Source: Acidobacteriota bacterium (GTDB taxonomy: Bacteria > Acidobacteriota > Terriglobia > Bryobacterales > Bryobacteraceae). Taken from it: a stretch of 5,575 nt of DNA. Positions within the stretch are counted from its first letter, which is position 1; every line of letters begins with the position of its first letter. The position numbers and the translations under genes were made by a program. Below, one piece after another: positions 1 through 5,575 of the stretch. The stretch covers positions 1 to 5,575 of the forward strand of contig VFZQ01000403.1 of NCBI GenBank assembly GCA_016871135.1. The letters run 5' to 3'. The notes below the pieces were generated by a model, which saw only the letters and a program-made list of their open reading frames with translations, was not told where the DNA came from and searched no databases.

Positions 1-6
1 CCCCCG

Positions 7-900
7 ATGAGAATCCTATCCGTACTCGCTCTGGCCATTCCTGCCTTCGCGCAGTTGAGCGGCCCTACTCCCGGATTCGTCTACGACCCGTCCACGCGCG
101 AGCTGCTCCCGATTCGCGGTTTCGTCGGTTCGGCGTATCTTGGCGAAGCGTTGATCAAAGACGCCGATGCCGCGGCCGCATCGAAAGACGCAACGATGGC
201 GGTCGCACTGCGCGGTTCCGCTGTCGAATTGACACGCGGCTTCGACTCGCCAGCGCCGGTATCGATCAACCTCGGACAAGTGGAACCCGGGTCGGTGTTC
301 GCCTGGTCCGGCCACGATCTGGCGGCCGTTTCCAATCACAGCGTTTCGATCTGGCGCAGCGCCGATAAATCGGCGGATGTCTCCGAAAAGTTCGATGTCG
401 TTGGCGTCGATAGCGCGCCATCGTCGGTCTTCTTCGACGGCGAACGCGTCTTGATCGCCGCCAAAGGCGGCCTGTACCGCGTTACGAAATCCGGCACCGA
501 TCGACTGGCCGACCTGGCCGATCCCTCGGCGGTGGCCGTTGCTTCACGCGATGCCTTCATCGCGGACTTCGCAAGCGGCAGTGTGCTGCGAATCGCCGAT
601 TACGCCGGCGCTGCTTCGGCCGAAACCTTTGCCCAAATCAACGAGCCGGTCGGCTTACAGGTAGCCCGGCAAACCCTGCTGGTGGCAAGCGCGAAAACGC
701 GGTCGATCGAATCGATCGATATCGCATCGCACGAGCCAGTGGCGAGCCTCGCTCTCGACTTCCAGCCCGCTCGTATGGAGCCGTTGGCGTCCGCTTCGCT
801 GGCGCTACTGAACAGCGCCTCGAAAACAGAACCGTTGTACGTCCTTGACTCCCGAAGCGACCTGCAGGTCCTCTTCGTGCCGGCCGGGAGGGAACAATAA
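7..900 (+). CDS. Secreted protein of unknown function, beta-propeller-like
   Basis: I do not recognise a named family for this 297-residue protein. The N-terminus is a clear Sec signal peptide: Arg2, a hydrophobic core at about residues 3-12, and a likely cleavage after AFA (residue 15). This supports the ATG at position 7, although only six bases upstream are visible, so its ribosome binding site cannot be judged. The mature part consists of short beta-strand-like segments recurring roughly every 40 residues (for example around 98-116, 138-160, 173-197, 213-238 and 264-290), with 'VLIAAKGGLYRV' and 'AFIADFASGSVLRI' resembling propeller blade strands. A motif IRGFVGSAYLG lies at 36-46. There are no cysteines, no membrane anchor after the signal and no visible catalytic motif. 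It precedes the Ig-like repeat gene by 2 bp, so the two are probably co-transcribed and both exported. The propeller fold is an inference from repeat rhythm only; the gene itself is near certain. Confidence 0.88.
   Translation: MRILSVLALAIPAFAQLSGPTPGFVYDPSTRELLPIRGFVGSAYLGEALIKDADAAAASKDATMAVALRGSAVELTRGFDSPAPVSINLGQVEPGSVFAWSGHDLAAVSNHSVSIWRSADKSADVSEKFDVVGVDSAPSSVFFDGERVLIAAKGGLYRVTKSGTDRLADLADPSAVAVASRDAFIADFASGSVLRIADYAGAASAETFAQINEPVGLQVARQTLLVASAKTRSIESIDIASHEPVASLALDFQPARMEPLASASLALLNSASKTEPLYVLDSRSDLQVLFVPAGREQ
886..893 (+). promoter_or_regulatory. Shine-Dalgarno site for the choice-of-anchor-D gene
   Basis: The purine run GGGAGGGA sits 9 nt before the ATG at 903, inside the last codons of the upstream gene. 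Upstream stop and downstream start are only 2 bp apart (TAA TC ATG). A ribosome finishing gene 1 would therefore be well placed to start gene 2, which suggests one operon with translational coupling and fixes the start of gene 2. Confidence 0.75.
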
Positions 901-902
901 TC

Positions 903-3068
903 ATGCGTAGCCTTTTACTCCTCCCCTTTGTGGGCCTAGCCGTTTCAGCGCAGGCGCAGTTCAATGTGCGCGTGCAGATCGCCGGCAACGTCGCGACCGT
1001 CGCCGATAACGGCACGATCCAATTCAACGCCGAAGCGATCGGCAGACCCGTCGACGCCATAGTCAGCATCACCAACCGCGGCACCGGCACAATCAACATC
1101 ACACGTTTCGAACTAACCGGCGCGACCGACTTCACCACCGGCGGCGTACCTGCGCCGGAAGTTGCGATCCTTCCCAACGAAGGGTTTGCGATGAACGTGA
1201 AGTTCACGCCAACCAGCGGTACGCGCGCGACCGGCACGATGCGCCTCGGATTTACCGACACGCCTCCACCGACCCCTCCTGGACAACGGACGACCAACGG
1301 AACATTGACGTTGAATCTGGCTGGTGTCGCGCCAGAGTACACCTTCACGTACCTGCCTCCTCCTTCGGGGAATTCAACTCCGATTAGCGCTGGCGGCACG
1401 ATCGCCTTCCCCGCCACCGCGGTAAACGAAACGGGCACGGCAACCGTGGTCATCGCCAATCGCGGTTCTGGCGCGGGCTCGATCGGCTCCATTCGCTCGA
1501 CTGGCGCGGCGTTCTCGCTGACTTCTCTGCCAACGCCCCCAACCGCAATCGATCCCAACCGCGAAGTTCGCTTCGGCGTCCGATACGCACCAACGGCGAT
1601 TGAATCGAGCACCGGCACGGTCGGCATCGAATTCGTCGACCGCACAGTGACGTTCAATTTGGCCGGCTCTTCAACCGGTTCGGTGTTCAGCTACGAGGTA
1701 GTCGGCCCTCCCGACACGCCGCTGCAACCGAATGCATCGATCGCGGTGCCGGATGTACCGGTAGGCGAAAAGAGCCAGATCACAATTCGCGTGAAGAACA
1801 CTGGCAACGCCGATGGTCGGATTCCCGCGATTAACGTGCAAGGCACTGGCTTCGCCATCGCCGACGCGCCGTTTCTGCCGCTCACTCTGACAGCGGGCCA
1901 GGCGGCGACGTTCTCGGTCAGCTTCTCGCCGACGACGCCCGGCCGCGCGACGGGCCGCCTCCGCGTTGGAGCCGATAGCTTCGATGTCGTGTCCAACGGA
2001 CTGGGATCGAGCTTATCGTACAACTTCATCGCCGGCCCGGTGACGACAACCGTCGCCGCGAACGGCTCGGTGATCTTCCCGCCTGTTGCGGTGGGCCAGA
2101 CATCGAGCGTCCGCTTCGTGGTCGTAAATAACGGCACAAGCCCCGCCGCGGTTTCAAGCGTCGGTGTGGTCTCAACAGGGACGACCTTCGCGTCCGGCGC
2201 GGTTTCGTTGCCCGTTTCCATCGCCCCTGGGCAATCGACCTCCTTCCTGATTACGTTTGCGCCAACGGCGGTCGGCAACTTAACCGGCACGTTGCGGGTC
2301 GACAATGCTTCGTTCACCCTGACGGGCTTCGGCAATCCGCCGCCCGCGATTCCGTCCTACAGCTTCAGCGGTGCGACGGGCGCGCAACAGCCGGCGACGC
2401 AGCTTGCTGTCGGCTTGGCTCTCACCGCGGCTTATCCGTTGACGTTGAACGGAACGCTGTCGCTGAACTTCAGTTCGGATGTGTTCGCCAACGACCCCGC
2501 GGTGCAATTCGCCGTCGGTGGCCGAAGCGTGAACTTCGTAATTCCGGCCGGCCAGCGCAACGCGGTGTTCCCGAACGGCCAGACAACGGTCCGCCTGCAA
2601 ACGGGAACGGTGGCGGGCACGATCGTGCTCTCGCCGACGTTCGCTTCCGATGGCGGCATTGCGTTGACTCCAGCGACACCGGACACCCTTGTACTCACCG
2701 TTCCACAAACGGCGCCGCGCGTGTTAAGCGTGCAAGTCGGATCCAAAACGACGACTGGCTTCCAGGTGCTCGTAACCGGCTACGCCACATCGCGCCAGGT
2801 GACGTCGATCGACCTGACGTTCACGGCGGCAAACGGTGAAAACGTGCCGACGACCCGCTTAAACATTCCCGCCGATGCCAGCTTCACGGCTTGGTATCAA
2901 AACGCAGCGTCGGCGGCGTTCGGCAGCCAGTTCACGGCAACGATACCGATCACGCTGAGCGGCGAAGTCGTCAATGTGACAAGCCTGTCGGACACGGTGA
3001 CGGCGGTATCGGCGACGATTACCAGCCGCGCCGGAACGTCCAACGCGGTCAGCGCCAACATTCAATAA
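903..3068 (+). CDS. Secreted choice-of-anchor-D (ASPM/SPD-2/Hydin-like) repeat protein
   Basis: This 721-residue exported protein probably has a structural or adhesive role. A Sec signal peptide (Arg2, hydrophobic core about 4-15, cleavage near AQAQ at 17-19) supports the ATG at 903. Four tandem Ig-like modules follow at about residues 20-145, 146-260, 261-369 and 370-478. Each has a strand ending in a 'N-x-G' turn (NRGTG, NRGSG, NTGNA, NNGTS) and a signature of F/Y-x-P-T, a few residues, then usually TG and a basic or hydrophobic strand (FTPT at 101, YAPT at 228, FSPT at 341, FAPT at 452). This is the hallmark of ASPM/SPD-2/Hydin-type domains, annotated in bacteria as choice-of-anchor D. Module 1 has a proline-rich insertion at about 120-127. 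Residues 479-721 form a different C-terminal region, with no LPXTG motif, transmembrane segment or sorting signal that I recognise. The protein has no cysteine and only four lysines. It is probably co-expressed with the upstream gene; its ligand is unknown. Confidence 0.9.
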   Translation: MRSLLLLPFVGLAVSAQAQFNVRVQIAGNVATVADNGTIQFNAEAIGRPVDAIVSITNRGTGTINITRFELTGATDFTTGGVPAPEVAILPNEGFAMNVKFTPTSGTRATGTMRLGFTDTPPPTPPGQRTTNGTLTLNLAGVAPEYTFTYLPPPSGNSTPISAGGTIAFPATAVNETGTATVVIANRGSGAGSIGSIRSTGAAFSLTSLPTPPTAIDPNREVRFGVRYAPTAIESSTGTVGIEFVDRTVTFNLAGSSTGSVFSYEVVGPPDTPLQPNASIAVPDVPVGEKSQITIRVKNTGNADGRIPAINVQGTGFAIADAPFLPLTLTAGQAATFSVSFSPTTPGRATGRLRVGADSFDVVSNGLGSSLSYNFIAGPVTTTVAANGSVIFPPVAVGQTSSVRFVVVNNGTSPAAVSSVGVVSTGTTFASGAVSLPVSIAPGQSTSFLITFAPTAVGNLTGTLRVDNASFTLTGFGNPPPAIPSYSFSGATGAQQPATQLAVGLALTAAYPLTLNGTLSLNFSSDVFANDPAVQFAVGGRSVNFVIPAGQRNAVFPNGQTTVRLQTGTVAGTIVLSPTFASDGGIALTPATPDTLVLTVPQTAPRVLSVQVGSKTTTGFQVLVTGYATSRQVTSIDLTFTAANGENVPTTRLNIPADASFTAWYQNAASAAFGSQFTATIPITLSGEVVNVTSLSDTVTAVSATITSRAGTSNAVSANIQ
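960..2336 (+). repeat. Four tandem Ig-like module-coding repeats
   Basis: These are protein-level tandem repeats of about 109-126 residues, coded at about 960-1337, 1338-1682, 1683-2009 and 2010-2336. Modules 2-4 open with an aromatic-rich strand (YTFTY, FSYEV, LSYNF), and the C-terminal region that follows opens the same way (YSFSG). Each then has a small-residue strand (GTIQF, GTIAF, ASIAV, GSVIF), an N-x-G turn and the F/Y-x-P-T signature. DNA identity between copies is low by eye, so these are old duplications rather than a recent or recombining array. Boundaries are approximate. Confidence 0.75.
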
Positions 3069-4694
3069 CTATCGCGGCGTGACCTTCGGCCAGGCCAGCT
3101 CAAAGCCCTGCGCGAGGAGCTTGGCCTGGAACGCCGCCAGGAGTCTCTTGTCGTTGCGAATTTTGCGCGGCGGGTTGCCGGTTTTGACCGCTTCGGCGGC
3201 GACGGCGCCCGCCGCTTCGCCTATATTCCACTCGACTGGGTGCAGACGATAGCATCCGTTGGTAATGTGGGTGACGCCAAGATTCTTGGACGCCGCCAGC
3301 AGGTTCTCGACCCGGCGGGGAAGCAGCGCGCCGAGCGGAATCTGAAACGGGTGTGAGCTCACGTCGATGTAGTTGTCACCGCCGCTGGACGGATGCAGAT
3401 CGATGCGATAGCTGCCCACGCCGACCGAATCGGCGAAAGACTCCGCTTCGCTCAAACCCTTGCGCACTTCGGCGCCGACGTGCTGTTCGACCACCGTGAA
3501 TTCGGCCTTGATGCGGCGCGACTCACGGATGTACGGATACTTGGCCAGGCCATCCTCGGTACCGGCCAGATCGCCGCGCAAACGCAGTCCTTTCCAGCCC
3601 TGATCGGTCTGCATCCAATACAGCAACGACAGCGATAACTGCTTCGCGCGATTGAGATGCTTCGCCGCTTCGGCCGGCGGATTGGGATGCAGATTGCCCA
3701 GCCAGTAGTCGTTCTGCGGCCAGTTGATCAGCGAGATATCGCCCGGATAGGCGCCCGGAGCGAAGTTGCGCTTGTTGGCAATGCGCCGGTAGATGAACAG
3801 ATTTACCGGACCACCCGGCTTGTTATCGACGCTCGGGTCGAAGATCATCTCGCGAGGCTTAAGCGTCACCGGATGCGTGTTCGACCAACTGAGCAGCTTG
3901 CCCGGCCAAGCGGGCTTCAGTTGCGGAACGTAATCGCGCCAGAAGTTGTACTCGGCGGGCTTTTCGATCGTGTGGTCTTCGCCTGCAACGTAATCGACGG
4001 CGAAGCAGACCGTAAAGGACTGAATATTTTCCGGCTGCGCCTGTGCCGGCGCATGTGGCTCGCCGGTCTCCTTCTGCGATTCGAAGCCGGTAACGTGTTC
4101 GACATTGCCCAGCGCAAGCAGATCGCCCTGTTCGGTTGCGTCGAGAAAGTACGGCGCGCTGATCGTTTTTTCCCGGCCGTCGCGAAGCGATTTGACGGTG
4201 ACGGCGCGGATACGGTCGCCGGCGACATCGACTCTCGACGGCACGAACTCGGGAAGCAGGATCAACTGCCCGCCGCTGATGTAGGGCGCGAGCATCGCTT
4301 CGAGCACGGCTACCGAAACATGCGGTTCGTGCGTGATGCGTGAAACATTGCCGTCGCCGGGGTTCAAGTTCCAGCGCCCGCGGGCCTCTTGCGTGAGCGG
4401 GTAGTGCTCGCGGTAGTAGGCGCGGATGCGGTCGCGGTAGTTGCGATAGAGCCTCGTGCCGCCGAACTGCTCGATCCACGGGTGCTCGTCGGGCGGAACC
4501 ATCTGCGAAGTAAGCTGACCGCCGATCCAATCGGTCTCTTCGGTCATGACGACGCGCATGCCGTTACGCAAGGCGGCGATCGCTGCCGCGACACCTCCGG
4601 TCCCGCCGCCGAGAATGGCGACATCGCACTTCAACTCCCGGGCGGCGGCATAGGCGGCCAAACCGGCTTGCAGGAAATTTCGGCGGTGCAACAT
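3069..4694 (-). CDS. FAD-dependent oxidoreductase (FAD_oxidored type) with short Tat leader
   Basis: The predicted product is a 541-residue flavoprotein. The Rossmann fold begins at residue 24 with a GxGxxG dinucleotide-binding motif (G29, G31, G34), followed by acidic E52/E53 at the end of the next strand and WIGGQLT at 56-62. Further family-like segments are LDATEQGDL at 184-192, YIRESRRI at 388-395 and a C-terminal FAD-contacting segment at about 464-503 (NLLAASKNLG, then IGEAAGAVAA). Together these match the PF12831 type, whose members are mostly uncharacterised, so the substrate is unknown. The start at 4694 is chosen because it begins MLHRRNFLQAG, a twin-arginine motif (R4, R5, F7, L8), and because upstream in-frame codons run into the divergent gene. 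The hydrophobic stretch after RR is short (about residues 9-18) and leads straight into the Rossmann strand. No Shine-Dalgarno is visible before the ATG. The TAG stop abuts the stop of the convergent gene with no spacer. Confidence 0.9.
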   Translation of the reverse strand: MLHRRNFLQAGLAAYAAARELKCDVAILGGGTGGVAAAIAALRNGMRVVMTEETDWIGGQLTSQMVPPDEHPWIEQFGGTRLYRNYRDRIRAYYREHYPLTQEARGRWNLNPGDGNVSRITHEPHVSVAVLEAMLAPYISGGQLILLPEFVPSRVDVAGDRIRAVTVKSLRDGREKTISAPYFLDATEQGDLLALGNVEHVTGFESQKETGEPHAPAQAQPENIQSFTVCFAVDYVAGEDHTIEKPAEYNFWRDYVPQLKPAWPGKLLSWSNTHPVTLKPREMIFDPSVDNKPGGPVNLFIYRRIANKRNFAPGAYPGDISLINWPQNDYWLGNLHPNPPAEAAKHLNRAKQLSLSLLYWMQTDQGWKGLRLRGDLAGTEDGLAKYPYIRESRRIKAEFTVVEQHVGAEVRKGLSEAESFADSVGVGSYRIDLHPSSGGDNYIDVSSHPFQIPLGALLPRRVENLLAASKNLGVTHITNGCYRLHPVEWNIGEAAGAVAAEAVKTGNPPRKIRNDKRLLAAFQAKLLAQGFELAWPKVTPR

Positions 4695-4702
4695 GTCGTC
4701 AT

Positions 4703-4741
4703 TATCGCGTATGATGCAGTTTACGTTCGATTCTCGCGATA
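4703..4741. repeat. 7-bp inverted repeat, possible operator
   Basis: TATCGCG at 4703-4709 and CGCGATA at 4735-4741 are perfect inverted copies separated by 25 bp. Arm centres are 32 bp apart, about three helical turns, so both arms face the same side of the DNA. Each arm overlaps a -10-like hexamer reading outward towards its gene. The loop is long and the arms short, so a terminator or RNA hairpin is unlikely. A shared operator, or similar extended promoter elements, are the alternatives; chance is also possible for 7 bp. Confidence 0.35.
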
Positions 4742-4746
4742 TAACT

Positions 4747-4754
4747 GAAGTGAG
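4747..4754 (+). promoter_or_regulatory. Weak ribosome binding site for the NHL-repeat gene
   Basis: The purine-rich stretch GAAGTGAG ends 7 nt before the ATG at 4762. It is an imperfect match to the Shine-Dalgarno consensus, but its spacing is right and it supports this start together with the signal peptide that follows. Confidence 0.45.
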
Positions 4755-4761
4755 CCTTTGT

Positions 4762-5575
4762 ATGAAGCCAATTGCCTTCTTGACCTTGGCCGTGTGTCTC
4801 CCGGCGCAGCAGATTGTAACCACGTTCGCAGGCACCGATTGGGTGTTCCCGAGCAACGGCAAGGCGCTGACCGATGCCGCCGTTTCGCGAAGCCTCAACC
4901 TCGCCGCGGACGCGCAAGGCGTGATCTACTTCGCCGACACGAACAACAACAACGTCATGCGGCTGGAGTCGAACGGTTCGGTGACGGTTGTCGCCGGGAA
5001 CGGACTCTCTGGATTCTCCGGCGACGGCGGCGAAGCGACTAGGGCATCGCTGCGGAGGCCATTTGGAATCGCGCTCGATGGCGCCGGGAATCTGTATATC
5101 GGCGACTCCGGCAACAGCCGTGTTCGAAGAGTTACACCGGCCGGGATTATCACGACGGTCGCGGGCAACGGCTCTAGCGCAAATTCCGGGGACGGCGGGC
5201 TCGCTGTCCGCGCGGGCTTGGTGCCGAATCGGATTACCGTCGATCGCGATGGAGTCCTCTACATTACCGATGCAACCAACTTCCGCATTCGGCGCGTTGG
5301 ATTGGACGGTACGATCTCGACCATCGCCGGCACGGGCAATTCGGTTTATACCGGCGACGGCCGCCCAGCCCGAGATACGGCGCTGGCGCCGCATGCCATC
5401 GTGCTCGATCCAACTGGCGCCATCGTCGTCTCGGACCAGCGCAACTTCCGCGTTTTGCGCATCGGCGCCGATGGAATGTTCACCACGATCGCCGGAACAG
5501 GCACGCGCGGCAGCACCGGCGATGGAGGCCCGGCGCGTTCCGCGACCATTACCAATGTCGACGTCATGACCTATG
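4762..5575 (+). CDS. Secreted NHL-repeat beta-propeller protein, 3' truncated by the window
   Basis: The frame is open from the ATG at 4762 to the window edge: 271 codons with no stop. Residues 1-16 form a Sec signal peptide (Lys2, hydrophobic core about 4-13, cleavage near LPAQ). Then comes a regular repeat of 55-56 residues. Each unit carries a T-x-x-A-G segment (residues 20, 75, 131, 186, 241), an S/T-G-D-G motif (86, 142, 197, 252; degenerate SNGKA at 31) and an NHL core. The cores include AQGVIYFADTNNNNVMRL, GAGNLYIGDSGNSRVRRV, DGVLYITDATNFRIRRV and TGAIVVSDQRNFRVLRI. Four cores are complete and a fifth is cut. NHL propellers usually have about six blades and mediate binding; no catalytic residues can be assigned. 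Solibacter-type relatives often continue into an Ig-like C-terminal domain (TIGR03437), which cannot be checked here. It is transcribed divergently from the oxidoreductase gene. Confidence 0.92.
   Translation, partial: MKPIAFLTLAVCLPAQQIVTTFAGTDWVFPSNGKALTDAAVSRSLNLAADAQGVIYFADTNNNNVMRLESNGSVTVVAGNGLSGFSGDGGEATRASLRRPFGIALDGAGNLYIGDSGNSRVRRVTPAGIITTVAGNGSSANSGDGGLAVRAGLVPNRITVDRDGVLYITDATNFRIRRVGLDGTISTIAGTGNSVYTGDGRPARDTALAPHAIVLDPTGAIVVSDQRNFRVLRIGADGMFTTIAGTGTRGSTGDGGPARSATITNVDVMTY

Larger units (their letters stand above)
4695..4761. promoter_or_regulatory. Divergent intergenic promoter region
   Basis: These 67 bp separate two divergently transcribed starts, so promoters for both genes should lie here or just inside the genes. 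On the minus strand the hexamer GATAAT (complement of 4701-4706; 5/6 match to TATAAT) would place +1 on the A of the oxidoreductase ATG; the best -35 nearby is weak. On the plus strand TATAAC (4740-4745; 5/6) is the best -10-like element for the NHL gene, again without a good -35. That start would leave only about 10 nt of leader, so it is doubtful. The region is visibly AT-richer than its surroundings. The promoter assignments are inference. Confidence 0.4.

Noticed and set aside
703..720. Palindromic run TCGATCGA followed by ATCGATCGAT
   Set aside because: It lies inside the coding frame of gene 1 and encodes RSIESI-like residues through ATC, GAT and TCG codons common in this genome. Nothing else suggests a protein binding site.
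638..1657. 339-codon open frame on the minus strand
   Set aside because: It lies antisense to the two plus-strand exported-protein genes; its product is low-complexity Val/Pro/Arg-rich with no domain. It is a GC-bias shadow.
1691..2335. 214-codon open frame on the minus strand
   Set aside because: It is wholly antisense to the Ig-like repeats, has no recognisable domain, and the sense frame is clearly the conserved one.
3025..3078. Possible terminator stem GCCGCG / CGCGGC around the convergent junction
   Set aside because: The 42-base loop and the absence of a T-run on either strand make it implausible as an intrinsic terminator.
3657..4343. 228-codon open frame on the plus strand inside the oxidoreductase gene
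   Set aside because: It is antisense to well-conserved FAD-binding and family motifs, and its translation shows no coherent fold or signal.
4789..4797. Possible lipoprotein cysteine (C12) in the NHL protein signal peptide
   Set aside because: The preceding residues are L-A-V, with Val at -1 where a lipobox needs Gly, Ala or Ser, and the hydrophobic core before it would be very short. The LPAQ cleavage site fits better.
3069..4898. Longer 609-residue version of the oxidoreductase starting at 4898
   Set aside because: The extra 68 residues look unlike coding sequence, cross the promoter region and overlap the start of the divergent NHL gene. The internal Met at 4694 starts directly with a Tat motif.
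4942..4953. Four AAC triplets in tandem
   Set aside because: It encodes four Asn in the DTNNNN loop of an NHL blade, where D-x-x-N is typical. It is too short to call a variable microsatellite.
4702..5394. 230-codon open frame on the minus strand over the NHL gene
   Set aside because: It is antisense to the clearly periodic NHL repeats, and the apparent product is Arg-rich without motifs.
4988..5569. 193-codon plus-strand open frame overlapping the NHL gene in another frame
   Set aside because: The NHL frame has a signal peptide and five repeat units; this frame gives Ser/Ala/Arg/Pro-rich sequence typical of a shifted high-GC frame.

Overview
The window is GC-rich (roughly 60% by eye) and almost entirely protein-coding. 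It has four genes, one of them running off the right edge. The gene types point to a soil-type Acidobacteriota, probably the Solibacter/Bryobacter group (Bryobacterales): a secreted NHL-repeat protein with 'GDGGPA' repeats, a secreted choice-of-anchor-D (ASPM/SPD-2/Hydin-like) repeat protein, and a FAD-dependent oxidoreductase with a short Tat leader. This placement is inferred from protein style; there is no rRNA or other marker gene here.

Left half (7-3068, + strand): two tightly linked genes for exported proteins. The first (297 aa) has a signal peptide and a degenerate beta-propeller-like body of no recognised family. The second (721 aa) starts 2 bp after the first stops, with a good Shine-Dalgarno inside the end of gene 1. 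It has a signal peptide, four tandem Ig-like modules and an uncharacterised C-terminal region of about 240 residues. The pair looks like a translationally linked unit for cell-surface or periplasmic proteins, possibly partners.

Right half (3069-5575): a FAD-dependent oxidoreductase of the FAD_oxidored type lies on the minus strand (3069-4694). It meets gene 2 tail to tail with no spacer at all. A 67-bp divergent intergenic region (4695-4761) separates it from a secreted NHL-repeat beta-propeller protein on the plus strand (4762 to the window end, 3' truncated). This region holds a 7-bp inverted repeat (TATCGCG/CGCGATA), each arm of which overlaps a -10-like element. On the minus side the -10-like hexamer would put transcription initiation exactly on the A of the start codon, so the oxidoreductase mRNA may be leaderless.

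Three of the four proteins have Sec-type signal peptides and the fourth a Tat-type one, so the window is dedicated to extracytoplasmic proteins. I see no mobile element, CRISPR array, RNA gene, riboswitch or convincing intrinsic terminator. No stretch over 300 bases lacks a gene; the only noncoding DNA is the first 6 bases, a 2-bp gap at 901-902 and the 67-bp divergent region.
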